A stretch of DNA of 64,000 nt from Gammaproteobacteria bacterium (lineage in GTDB: Bacteria; Pseudomonadota; Gammaproteobacteria; Burkholderiales; Nitrosomonadaceae), in contig CP054180.1 in the NCBI GenBank assembly GCA_015709635.1, positions 1,426,001 through 1,490,000 on the forward strand, given 5' to 3'. Under the pieces are notes generated by a model. That model was given only the letters and a program-made list of their open reading frames with translations. It had not been told where the DNA came from and ran no database searches. Positions within the stretch are counted from its first letter, which is position 1. The number at the start of each line of letters is the position of its first letter. A program made the position numbers and the translations under genes. Of this stretch, positions 7,598 to 15,715 are shown piece by piece.

Positions 7598-8929
7598 ATG
7601 TCGCAAATGACCCCGCAGGAAATTGTCCACGAACTGGATAAACATATCATCGGCCAGGATGCAGCCAAGCGTGCCGTGGCCATTGCCTTGAGAAACCGCT
7701 GGCGCCGGCAGCAGGTTGCCGATCCGCTGCGCCAGGAAATCACGCCGAAAAATATTCTCATGATCGGCCCGACCGGCGTTGGTAAAACCGAGATTGCACG
7801 GCGTCTGGCAAAACTCGCCAATGCGCCCTTTATCAAGATTGAAGCGACCAAATTTACCGAAGTCGGCTATGTCGGACGCGATGTCGACTCGATCATCCGC
7901 GATCTGGCGGAAACAGCGATTAAAGAATCGCGCGAAAGCGAAACCCGGAAAAAGCAACCGTTGGCCGAGGACCGGGCTGAAGACCGTATTCTCGATGCTT
8001 TGCTGCCAGCCGCCAGGGATTTTGATTTGCAGGTAAACCCGGAAGACCGGGATAGTTCGACGCGACAAAAATTCCGCAAGAAATTGCGTGAAGGCGAGCT
8101 GGATGATAAGGAAATCGAAATCGAAGTCGCTGCACCGCGCGCCAATATGGAGATTTTCGCGCCGCCGGGAATGGAAGACCTGACATCGCAGATTCAAGGC
8201 ATGTTTCAGAATATGACCGGGGAGCGCAAGAAAACCCGCAAGCTAACGATACGCGAGGCGAGAAAAATTCTGCTCGAAGAAGAAGCGGAGAAGATGGTGA
8301 ATGATGAAGAATTGAAGCTGACCGCGATTCAAAATGTCGAGCAAAACGGCATCGTATTTCTTGATGAAATAGACAAAATCGCCAGTCGTTCGGGACATGC
8401 CGGCGGAGATGTTTCACGCCAGGGTGTGCAGCGCGATTTGCTGCCGCTGGTTGAAGGTACGACCGTGTCGACCAAATACGGTATGATCAAAACCGATCAC
8501 ATCCTATTTGTCGCCAGCGGCGCGTTTCATATGTCCAAACCTTCCGACTTGATTCCCGAATTGCAGGGCCGTTTTCCGATTCGAGTTGAATTGGCCAGTC
8601 TGAGCGTCAGTGATTTTGAGCAGATACTCACCAATACCGATGCCTGTCTGACGCGGCAATACGAAGCATTGCTGGCGACGGAAGGGGTCAAATTGCAGTT
8701 TGGCGATGATGCGATCAAACGCTTGGCCGAAATTGCCTTTTCCGTGAACAGCAAAACGGAAAATATCGGCGCCCGGCGGTTACATACGGTGATGGAGAAA
8801 TTGCTGGAAGACGTCTCATACGATGCACCCAAACACAGTGGCAAGACAATTGTGATCGATGCAGCGTATGTGGACGAGCGCCTCAAAGACCTGTCGCAAA
8901 GCGAAGACTTGGCGCGCTACGTGCTGTAA
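7598..8929 (+). CDS. hslU: ATP-dependent protease ATPase subunit HslU
   Basis: HslU (ClpY) is the AAA+ unfoldase that feeds substrates into HslV. The 443-residue protein has Walker A GPTGVGKTEIARRLA at about residues 56-70, the pore loop EVGYVGRDVD, the intermediate I-domain at about 110-240 (charged, LREGELDDKEIEIEV), Walker B IVFLDEIDKI, and the sensor-2 region NIGARRLHTVMEKLLED. The C-terminus ARYVL is the conserved tail that docks into HslV. Everything expected for an active enzyme is present. Confidence 0.98.
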   Translation: MSQMTPQEIVHELDKHIIGQDAAKRAVAIALRNRWRRQQVADPLRQEITPKNILMIGPTGVGKTEIARRLAKLANAPFIKIEATKFTEVGYVGRDVDSIIRDLAETAIKESRESETRKKQPLAEDRAEDRILDALLPAARDFDLQVNPEDRDSSTRQKFRKKLREGELDDKEIEIEVAAPRANMEIFAPPGMEDLTSQIQGMFQNMTGERKKTRKLTIREARKILLEEEAEKMVNDEELKLTAIQNVEQNGIVFLDEIDKIASRSGHAGGDVSRQGVQRDLLPLVEGTTVSTKYGMIKTDHILFVASGAFHMSKPSDLIPELQGRFPIRVELASLSVSDFEQILTNTDACLTRQYEALLATEGVKLQFGDDAIKRLAEIAFSVNSKTENIGARRLHTVMEKLLEDVSYDAPKHSGKTIVIDAAYVDERLKDLSQSEDLARYVL

Positions 8930-8933
8930 ATCG

Positions 8934-9632
8934 CTATTCTCGCCGCGTTTTTTTGCGGCGGGCAACCAAACCGAGCACGCCAAGACCGGCTAGCAGCAGA
9001 GTATAGCTCTCGGGTTCAGGAACCGGTGCCAGGAGATTGACATTATCCAGTGCGATAACTTCCATCACCGGCGTAAAGTGTTCGGCATTGATCCAAAGCG
9101 CATTCAGGTTGGAAAGAACAGCGAGCAATTGCGCATCGGTGGCAAAAGCTCCGGAAAAAGTATCGGCAACCCGCCAAGCACCGGCACTGAGTGCGGCATC
9201 GAAATGTGTCCAGGTGGCTGGCAAGCTGTCGGTGATTTCGTAAACCAGCGTCAATCCGGCGCCTTTCAGTATCACTTCGGCTTCATTGGAGTAACTTGTG
9301 CCGGCCACCACGTAGCGGCTATCGAATTGCAAGCTGCCGCCAAAAGCAGCGCTTTGGTCGCCGAGGAATTTGCCCGGAGCGCTGAAATAGGTCCATTGCG
9401 AATCGGGATCGGCGAGTGTAATGGAGCCGGCAGGCACGCCATCTGCACTATGCGCCGGTATCAAACCGCTGGTAATGACTGACCAGGTAGCGGAGCCGTC
9501 CGTTGTGAGGCCGGTCCAGCCATCGGCATCACTATCGAAAGTGCTGGATACGAGTGAACTGGTAGCAAGCGGAGAATAACTCAGGATAGTCAGGCAATAA
9601 ACAGCAAAAATGGCAGAACGGATCACAAACAT
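8934..9632 (-). CDS. PEP-CTERM sorting domain protein with laminin-B-like region
   Basis: This 232-residue exported protein has an N-terminal signal peptide and a C-terminal PEP-CTERM tail: VPEPESYTLLLAGLGVLGL followed by ARRKKTRRE. Such tails are recognised by exosortase at the inner membrane and are typical of exopolysaccharide-producing environmental bacteria. The middle region has a pattern seen in laminin IV/B-like domains (FDSDADGWTG near the start, then WTYFSAPGKFLGD and GGSLQFDSRYVV). The ATG at 9632 lies very close to AAAGGGGA; an in-frame GTG two codons later has better spacing. It is convergent with hslU, only 4 bases away. No exosortase gene is in the window. Confidence 0.88.
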   Translation of the reverse strand: MFVIRSAIFAVYCLTILSYSPLATSSLVSSTFDSDADGWTGLTTDGSATWSVITSGLIPAHSADGVPAGSITLADPDSQWTYFSAPGKFLGDQSAAFGGSLQFDSRYVVAGTSYSNEAEVILKGAGLTLVYEITDSLPATWTHFDAALSAGAWRVADTFSGAFATDAQLLAVLSNLNALWINAEHFTPVMEVIALDNVNLLAPVPEPESYTLLLAGLGVLGLVARRKKTRRE

Positions 9633-9800
9633 TCCCCTTTGACTGGATTAAAGTTGCAAGTGTTGTCATGTGATGTGAATATAGTTCTAATTCTTTCATC
9701 TTGTCAAATAGATAAAATAAGAATTTCAGAATTCGCATGAATATTTGAGGGTGAGGGTACTGCAGCGGCATGGATGCCTATCAAACAGAGACGGTTAAGG

Positions 9801-9806
9801 TATAAT
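9801..9806 (+). promoter_or_regulatory. Candidate -10 element before the FmdB-type gene and aspS
   Basis: A perfect TATAAT in GGTATAATACC lies 36 bases before the ATG at 9843. No convincing -35 is visible at the usual distance. Confidence 0.4.
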
Positions 9807-9842
9807 ACCCGGTTTCTCAATATTGGATTGTTGGAGGTCTCT

Positions 9843-10139
9843 ATGCCTATTTATGAATATCTTTGCAATTCATGTGGTGCCGAGAAAGAACATTTGCAAA
9901 AGATTAGCGATGCGCCGATTGCGGCTTGCCCCGTTTGCGGCAGTAGTAATTACGTCAAGCGTATTTCCGCTGCGGGATTCCAGTTGAAAGGAAGCGGGTG
10001 GTATGTCACCGACTTTAAGAATAATAAAACTCAACAAACGGAATCCAAAGCAAGCACAAAAGAAAGCGCACCACCTGCAGCAGCGGATACAACTACAGCC
10101 AAGGAAAGCAGCTCCACTCCTGCTGCAGCCGCTGATTAA
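9843..10139 (+). CDS. FmdB-type zinc-ribbon protein
   Basis: This 98-residue protein starts MPIYEYLCNSCGAEKE, with a four-cysteine zinc ribbon formed by CNSC and CPVC, then FQLKGSGWYVTDF, the hallmark of the FmdB family of putative regulatory proteins. The last 35 residues are a low-complexity Ala/Thr/Ser/Lys tail. The start is fixed by TTGGAGG 5 bases upstream. Members commonly lie directly before aspS in beta- and gammaproteobacteria, as here. Its molecular role is not established. Confidence 0.93.
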   Translation: MPIYEYLCNSCGAEKEHLQKISDAPIAACPVCGSSNYVKRISAAGFQLKGSGWYVTDFKNNKTQQTESKASTKESAPPAAADTTTAKESSSTPAAAAD

Positions 10140-10244
10140 AGAAACAGGCGGTATTTGAATAACAACGCTATGCCTGTTTGGGTTGCTACCGGTAATGCCG
10201 AAGAAAAATCATCAATCTTACCATTCTGACTACTGAAAAGAATT

Positions 10245-12026
10245 ATGCGTACAAACTACTGCGGCGCCATTAATGCCGGATATCTCGATCAAACGGTTAC
10301 CCTTTTTGGCTGGGTGCACCGGCGTAGGGATCATGGTGGGGTGATTTTTATCGATTTGCGCGATCGTGAAGGCCTGGTGCAGATCGTATGCGATCCCGAC
10401 AATGCGGAAACATTCCAAACGGCGGAAAAAATTCGCAATGAGTATGTGCTGAAGATTACCGGTAAGGTGAGAAAACGTCCCGAAGGAACGATCAATACGT
10501 CTCTGGTCAGCGGTGAAATCGAGATTCTGGTGAACGCGATTGAGGTATTGAATCCCTCACTGACACCACCATTCTTAATGGACGATGACAATATCAGTGA
10601 GGTGGTGCGGCTGGAACATCGTTATCTCGACTTGCGCCGGCCGGTGATGCAATCGAATCTTCGTTTGCGGCACAAAGTGGCGATGGCAGTGCGTGTGTTT
10701 CTGGATCAACACGGTTTCCTCGATATCGAAACGCCGATGTTGACCAAATCCACGCCGGAAGGCGCACGGGATTATCTGGTGCCGTCACGGGTCAATGCCG
10801 GTCATTTTTTTGCGTTACCGCAGTCACCGCAATTGTTCAAGCAGCTTTTGATGGTGTCCGGATTCGACCGTTATTATCAAATCACACGCTGTTTCCGCGA
10901 CGAAGATTTGCGTGCCGACCGGCAACCGGAATTCACACAAATCGATATTGAAACATCCTTTCTGTCGGCGAACGAGATTATGTCGCTGATGGAGGAAATG
11001 ATCCGTGGCTTATTCAAGTCCGTGAGCAACGTGGATTTACCCAATCCGTTTCCGCGCTTGACTTATGCCGACGCCATGCACAGATACGGATCGGATAAAC
11101 CCGATTTGCGCGTGCCGCTGGAATTCACCGAATTGACCGATCTGATGAAAGGCGTGCCGTTCAAAGTATTCCGCGAGGCAGCGGAAAAACCGGACGGGCG
11201 CGTCGCTGCTTTGTGCATACCGAAAGGCGGTGAGTTGTCGCGCAAGGAAATCGACGATTACACCAGCTTTGTCGCAATTTACGGCGCTAAGGGTTTGGCT
11301 TATATCAAAGTCAATAATCTGGCTGACGGCGTGGAAGGATTGCAATCGCCGATTTTGAAATTCTTGCCGGAAGAAACGATTAAAACGATACTGACGCGCA
11401 CTAAGGCGCAAAATGGCGATTTGATTTTCTTCGGCGCGGATAAAGCGAAAATCGTCAATGAATCGCTGGGTGCGTTGCGGATCAAAATCGGGCATCAGCA
11501 CGGACACGCTGAATCTGGCTGGAAACCCTTATGGGTCGTTGATTTTCCGATGTTTGAACGGGATGAAGAAGAAAATCGCTGGCAGGCGTTGCACCATCCG
11601 TTTACATCCCCGGCCGACGGGCACGAAGATTTGCTTGAAACCGATCCCGGTAAGGCGCTTTCCAAAGCCTACGATATGGTGCTCAATGGTTCCGAAATTG
11701 GCGGCGGGTCAGTGCGGATCCATCGTCAGGAAGTGCAATCGAAGGTTTTCCGCGCGTTGAATATCTCCGAGCAGGAAGCTCAAGAAAAATTCGGTTTCTT
11801 GCTGGAAGCGCTGCAATACGGCGCACCGCCGCACGGCGGGATCGCATTCGGGCTGGATCGTATTTTGACGATGATGACCGGCTCGGAATCCATCCGTGAC
11901 GTGATCGCGTTTCCTAAAACGCAGCGTGCGCAATGTTTGTTGACCCATGCACCCAGCACCGTGGACGAGAAACAATTGAGAGAGCTCAGCATCCGTTTGC
12001 GGCAGATCGAAGCTAAGCTCAGTTAA
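10245..12026 (+). CDS. aspS: Aspartate--tRNA ligase
   Basis: AspRS charges tRNA-Asp with aspartate in the cytoplasm. The 593-residue length is that of the bacterial type. It has the N-terminal OB-fold anticodon-binding domain (LFGWVHRRRDHGGVIFIDLRDREG), class II motif 2 (FRDEDLRADRQPEFTQID), the GAD insertion domain at about residues 290-420, and motif 3 (GIAFGLDRILTMMTG). In bacteria lacking asparaginyl-tRNA synthetase the enzyme is often non-discriminating; that cannot be settled from this window. nudB follows 18 bases downstream. Confidence 0.98.
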   Translation: MRTNYCGAINAGYLDQTVTLFGWVHRRRDHGGVIFIDLRDREGLVQIVCDPDNAETFQTAEKIRNEYVLKITGKVRKRPEGTINTSLVSGEIEILVNAIEVLNPSLTPPFLMDDDNISEVVRLEHRYLDLRRPVMQSNLRLRHKVAMAVRVFLDQHGFLDIETPMLTKSTPEGARDYLVPSRVNAGHFFALPQSPQLFKQLLMVSGFDRYYQITRCFRDEDLRADRQPEFTQIDIETSFLSANEIMSLMEEMIRGLFKSVSNVDLPNPFPRLTYADAMHRYGSDKPDLRVPLEFTELTDLMKGVPFKVFREAAEKPDGRVAALCIPKGGELSRKEIDDYTSFVAIYGAKGLAYIKVNNLADGVEGLQSPILKFLPEETIKTILTRTKAQNGDLIFFGADKAKIVNESLGALRIKIGHQHGHAESGWKPLWVVDFPMFERDEEENRWQALHHPFTSPADGHEDLLETDPGKALSKAYDMVLNGSEIGGGSVRIHRQEVQSKVFRALNISEQEAQEKFGFLLEALQYGAPPHGGIAFGLDRILTMMTGSESIRDVIAFPKTQRAQCLLTHAPSTVDEKQLRELSIRLRQIEAKLS

Positions 12027-12044
12027 CCGATAACCGGGTGTTCC

Positions 12045-12509
12045 GTGTACAAAATACCGGTTTCTGTGTTAGTGATCATTCACACGGTGGATTTGCAGGT
12101 TTTGTTATTGGAGCGCGCCGATCATCCTGGTTACTGGCAATCGGTTACCGGAAGCCAGGATCCTAATGAAACACTGATACAGACAGCATCACGGGAAGTG
12201 TTTGAAGAAACCGGTTTGAACGCTGTCGATTATGTGCTGACCGACTGGGAAACTGAAAATCGCTACGAAATTTACGAAGAATGGCGCTGGCGCTACGGAC
12301 CCGGTATCCGGTTCAATACCGAGCATGTTTTCGGTTTATGTTTGCCTGCTAAAGTGCCCATTAAAATCGCTGCGAGGGAACACCTGAAGTCCATTTGGTT
12401 ACCTTGGCGGCAAGCGGCTGAGAAAGTTTTTTCCAGCAGCAACGCGGAAGCCATTCTTAAATTGCCTGCTTATAGTCAATCCGGACAATTCAGTCCGAAC
12501 CAAGGATGA
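12045..12509 (+). CDS. nudB: Dihydroneopterin triphosphate diphosphatase (Nudix)
   Basis: NudB removes pyrophosphate from dihydroneopterin triphosphate in folate synthesis. The 154-residue protein carries the Nudix box as G-x5-E-x7-REVFEETG (GSQDPNETLIQTASREVFEETG). The N-terminus YKIPVSVLVIIHT and the RYEIYEEWRWRYGPG segment are characteristic of NudB. It starts at a GTG, 18 bases after aspS, an arrangement common in proteobacteria. It is convergent with the SulP gene, with 3 bases between the stops. Confidence 0.93.
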   Translation: MYKIPVSVLVIIHTVDLQVLLLERADHPGYWQSVTGSQDPNETLIQTASREVFEETGLNAVDYVLTDWETENRYEIYEEWRWRYGPGIRFNTEHVFGLCLPAKVPIKIAAREHLKSIWLPWRQAAEKVFSSSNAEAILKLPAYSQSGQFSPNQG

Positions 12510-12512
12510 TCT

Positions 12513-13781
12513 CTAGTTCACGCCGCCTTTGTCGGCGAAGCGTTCAAGATATTTTTTAATGATTTCCTTGATTCTGGTGTCATGTGCCTGATGCAGCACA
12601 GTAAGATGAATCATGCTATGTAGTGCCAAGGCCAGCAACAGGCCCTCAAAAATACCGAGCCGGTAAACCAGCAGTGCGCAGATGACTGCCAATAACAGCG
12701 GGTATTGTCCCTGGTGCGCGACATGCAATAACCCCAAAATCATTTTCCAGCCCGTAAAAATCATGATGATGGCTAAGGAAAACTTCGGCATGTATTCGAG
12801 ATATTGGGTGTTCAATACAAAGAACAGAACAACCAGTCCGATCATCAGCACCGAGAATTTAGTATAAGCTCCGGCGAGTTTATTGGTGGTGCTTTTGGCC
12901 AGACCATCCAAATTGGTCATGCCGCCGAACAGACTGGATGTCATATTGGCGATCCAGATTGCCAATAAACTGTTATTGGTATTGCATTTACGCTGCAATG
13001 GATCAATTTTTTGGATGGCTGCATTGCTCATGACTTGCTCGATGACATCAATAATAGCGAGCATGGCGGCAAAACCGATGATATATAACCAAGTCAATGG
13101 ATTATCAAAGTGTGGCAGCGGCAGCGATAGCACAATCGGCACATCCTCGACATGCAGCATCGGCATCGCAACAAATTGTGCCAGTGATGCACCGGCAATC
13201 ATCAGAAAGAAATAGGGGATCGCGGGTTGCGTTGCCTGGAATTTTGCGAACAGGTACAGAAAAACGGCAAGCCCTGTGAGCGAAAGCAGAACCATTTGAA
13301 TGCGGGTACTGTTCCAGAATGCTTCCGTTACCATACTTTGCGGAATTTCATAAGTCATGGTAAGAAAGTTGAGGATGATTTTCAGACCAACACCCGCCAG
13401 CAATCCTTCGACCAGATATTCGGGAACAGCCAGTAAAATGTATTTCTGCAGGTCGAATTTCCAGATAATGGCTTGCATAAAGGCAGTCAGGAAAATGACG
13501 AATGCCATATTTTCCATGCCAAAATTTGCCACACCCAGAGCAAGAACCGGCGCAAGCCCTGCGGCAACGCCGGGTGCACCGATGTAATTTCCTGGCCGGA
13601 TCCAGGCATTGATCCAACCGATGAAACAAGCGCAAACCACCGTGGCCAAAGCAACTTTGATCGGATATTCAGACATCAGTGCAATACCGGCGGACAATGG
13701 AATCGCCATTGCGCCAGTAATTATCCCGGCTTGCAGATCACGCGTGAGGAATTTGGCTTGAAACGCTGCGGAATTGTGCAT
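12513..13781 (-). CDS. SulP family anion transporter
   Basis: This is an inner-membrane SLC26/SulP-type transporter of 422 residues from the ATG used here. It has about 10-12 membrane segments and the family signature near the start (LQAGIITGAMAIPLSAGIALMSEYPI), with GAPGVAAGLAPVLALGV as the substrate-site helix pair. The C-terminal STAS domain normal in SulP proteins is absent: the protein ends about 20 residues after the last membrane helix. The longer frame begins at TTG 13841 and lacks a good ribosome site. SulP proteins carry sulfate, bicarbonate or other anions; the substrate is unknown here. Its position next to the DAB-type operon makes bicarbonate a possibility, by inference only. 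Confidence 0.88.
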   Translation of the reverse strand: MHNSAAFQAKFLTRDLQAGIITGAMAIPLSAGIALMSEYPIKVALATVVCACFIGWINAWIRPGNYIGAPGVAAGLAPVLALGVANFGMENMAFVIFLTAFMQAIIWKFDLQKYILLAVPEYLVEGLLAGVGLKIILNFLTMTYEIPQSMVTEAFWNSTRIQMVLLSLTGLAVFLYLFAKFQATQPAIPYFFLMIAGASLAQFVAMPMLHVEDVPIVLSLPLPHFDNPLTWLYIIGFAAMLAIIDVIEQVMSNAAIQKIDPLQRKCNTNNSLLAIWIANMTSSLFGGMTNLDGLAKSTTNKLAGAYTKFSVLMIGLVVLFFVLNTQYLEYMPKFSLAIIMIFTGWKMILGLLHVAHQGQYPLLLAVICALLVYRLGIFEGLLLALALHSMIHLTVLHQAHDTRIKEIIKKYLERFADKGGVN

Positions 13782-13954
13782 GGATTGTGTGGAAATGAGA
13801 TTTTTACTAAAAAACTTTGGTCCCTTGCAGGTATTTACCAATCACGATCTGTATAATAAATATACACTGAGGTGATTAACAGAGGGATGGTAAATTTTGA
13901 TTGATTGGTTGCTATCAGGAAGCAATCATTTTTATCGGTTTAGGTGATGTACAA

Positions 13955-13990
13955 GAAAATACTGCAAGAGAAAATTCTTGCAGTATTTTC
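13955..13990. terminator. Perfect 15-bp hairpin (likely terminator)
   Basis: GAAAATACTGCAAGA (13955-13969) and TCTTGCAGTATTTTC (13976-13990) are exact reverse complements around a 6-base loop. It lies 88 bases beyond the stop of the small minus-strand gene at 14078-14311 and upstream of the SulP gene. The T-rich 3' arm suits a terminator in either direction. Confidence 0.65.
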
Positions 13991-14077
13991 ATTTCGAAAT
14001 TTTACTGTACTGCTGTTAGCTTTCATGATTTTACTGTGTTGTACGATATATTCTTATATATAATTCAAAAAACTACC

Positions 14078-14311
14078 TTAAACTTGTTTTTCGGTTTCGT
14101 CGCTATTGTGTAGCGCATCCGTTTCTCCGCTTGCTTGTATTTGTATCTCAGATTCAATTTTTTCCGATGCTATTTCATGCGCATCTTGTATTCTTGAATC
14201 GCTATCCAACTGCTCATTGTCATTATCTCTTTCCGTATGACCTTCGCTTGCTTTGTTTTCTTCATCGTTTTTAGAACTGAAAAGACTTGTAAACCGATCA
14301 AATAAGCCCAT
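14078..14311 (-). CDS. Small acidic protein, function unknown
   Basis: This 77-residue ORF starts with MGLFDRFTSLFSS, an amphipathic segment that could dip into a membrane, followed by a very acidic, probably disordered stretch rich in Asp, Glu, Ser and Asn. There are no cysteines or obvious domains. The start is supported by AAGGAG 6 bases before the ATG, and the gene is followed by the 13955-13990 hairpin, so it looks like an independent small transcription unit. It lies between the SulP gene and the DAB-type operon. I do not recognise the family. Confidence 0.6.
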   Translation of the reverse strand: MGLFDRFTSLFSSKNDEENKASEGHTERDNDNEQLDSDSRIQDAHEIASEKIESEIQIQASGETDALHNSDETEKQV

Positions 14312-14619
14312 AGCACTTCTCCTTTCTTGGAATAGCGATTAATTAGATAAATCTGAGATATACATATGCACAATACCGTTTTCTATCATTGCAGCAACTG
14401 TGCAGTCATAGCGTTTGGTTACCTCCTTCAGAAATTGATTAGTAATTGGGTTTTTTATGTACTTATTTAAAAGAAATGGCCAATACATTATCAGTTAATA
14501 AGTCTGATATGTAATGACCATTTTGTGATAGAAGCACTCATTTTTTGTTTTACAAAAACAGCAAGCCAATTGAAATTATCGTACCAAAAAAGCGTGCGTA
14601 GAGTAATTATGCTGCCAAC
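14312..14619. other. AT-rich intergenic region
   Basis: About 310 bases lie between the carbonic-anhydrase-like gene and the small acidic gene. It must hold the promoter of the small gene, but no confident -10/-35 pair, hairpin or further ORF was found. Confidence 0.4.
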
Positions 14620-15669
14620 TTAACCAACTCTTTCAATTACCTCGAGTTTTCTGGTATTTAAATTGGTACAGCCTGTTAGTATTTGTAAATGCGGCGCTAA
14701 ATCAGGTACTTTATCCTTGATGATGTTGAGTGCGAATTTACTCAGGAACATCGCTTTTTCTTTCGATAACAGATACTCAGGGCCGGCTTGGTCACGATAT
14801 ACCCCGGAAGTCAGCAGTACCACGCCATCAGCGCTAATCCGGCCTTCATCGATATTATTTTTCAGAAGCTTGGCTGCAGTTTCAATCGCAACGGAAAGAT
14901 TCGGATCAAAAGGACCGACGATAAATGCCGTATTAATCACGTGCAGCCAATCAAATCCACGTCCGACACCGATTACCCATTCTTTGTGCTCAGCTTCTTC
15001 GATAGGCCGGTTTGTAGCGCGAATCTCAGCAATATGCCGGATATTTCCACGCACCAACGGCATCAAGTCCCGGATAATTCGCTCGGGCATTGTTGGATAA
15101 AGCGACCGGAGCATTTCTTCAAGTTCGAGCTGTGATGATTCTTTCGCATTGGCCAGATCAATGGAACGGCCGTCTTCACCATGAAGAATCAAAGCGTCCA
15201 AATCGGTTTCAATGCCGCAGACGATAGGCATCACCGCGCCGTGCTCGCCATACACCGATTGAAATTGATTTTTTAGCTTTACGGCTGCGGCTTTTGCCGC
15301 TTCCGTATCGTAATGGAAACCACGGCAACCGCGATGCGTATCGCCACGTGCAAAGTGATAGGTGACAAAAATTAAACAATGTCTACCGCGGCTGATGGAA
15401 TACTCAACCCAATTATCGATAGCGGCTTGAAAGAATGGCCAGCCCAAATCAAAAATACCACCCAGATTGCGGAATGGTTGAATGATTCCAAGAGCGGTCT
15501 GCGTCATGACCGGCAGATGCAATCGGCCGTCCATACATTTTAATGCGGCTATTTCAGTCGGATGTTCTCCGCGGTATCTGCGACGCTCAGTGGCCAAATC
15601 TATGAAAGCTTGCGAATGTTTTGTATTCAAATCGATCAAGTAATCGATTCCAGTATTCGAATTTTTCAT
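14620..15669 (-). CDS. Beta-carbonic-anhydrase-like protein (possibly CsoSCA-related), last gene of the DAB-type operon
   Basis: The 349-residue protein shows a beta-carbonic-anhydrase zinc-site pattern. C45-x-D47-x-R49 lies in ALKCMDGRLHLP, and H112-x-x-C115 lies in DTHRGCRG, with an alternative zinc histidine at H105. Between them, FRNLGG (about 66-71), a helix, then the strand HCLIFVTYHF follow the order seen in beta-CAs. The C-terminal part (WVIGVGRGFDWLHVIN) is reminiscent of the carboxysomal enzyme CsoSCA, an impression from memory. The family would interconvert CO2 and bicarbonate using zinc. Two ATGs are adjacent; the second, 4 bases after AGGAG, is used. It starts 47 bases after the preceding NuoM-like gene. 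No carboxysome shell or Rubisco genes are nearby. Activity is inferred. Confidence 0.7.
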   Translation of the reverse strand: MKNSNTGIDYLIDLNTKHSQAFIDLATERRRYRGEHPTEIAALKCMDGRLHLPVMTQTALGIIQPFRNLGGIFDLGWPFFQAAIDNWVEYSISRGRHCLIFVTYHFARGDTHRGCRGFHYDTEAAKAAAVKLKNQFQSVYGEHGAVMPIVCGIETDLDALILHGEDGRSIDLANAKESSQLELEEMLRSLYPTMPERIIRDLMPLVRGNIRHIAEIRATNRPIEEAEHKEWVIGVGRGFDWLHVINTAFIVGPFDPNLSVAIETAAKLLKNNIDEGRISADGVVLLTSGVYRDQAGPEYLLSKEKAMFLSKFALNIIKDKVPDLAPHLQILTGCTNLNTRKLEVIERVG

Positions 15670-15715
15670 CATTCTCCTAAAAAAATTTAGCATATTATTA
15701 ATTATGAGTTTAAAA

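Noticed and set aside
7049..8197. Long minus-strand open frame (382 codons) opposite hslV and hslU
   Set aside because: It is a mirror of two well-recognised plus-strand genes, has shadow-like composition, and no ribosome site or family pattern.
13901..14113. 70-codon plus-strand frame over the hairpin at 13955-13990
   Set aside because: It runs through a perfect terminator hairpin and overlaps the end of a better-supported minus-strand gene.
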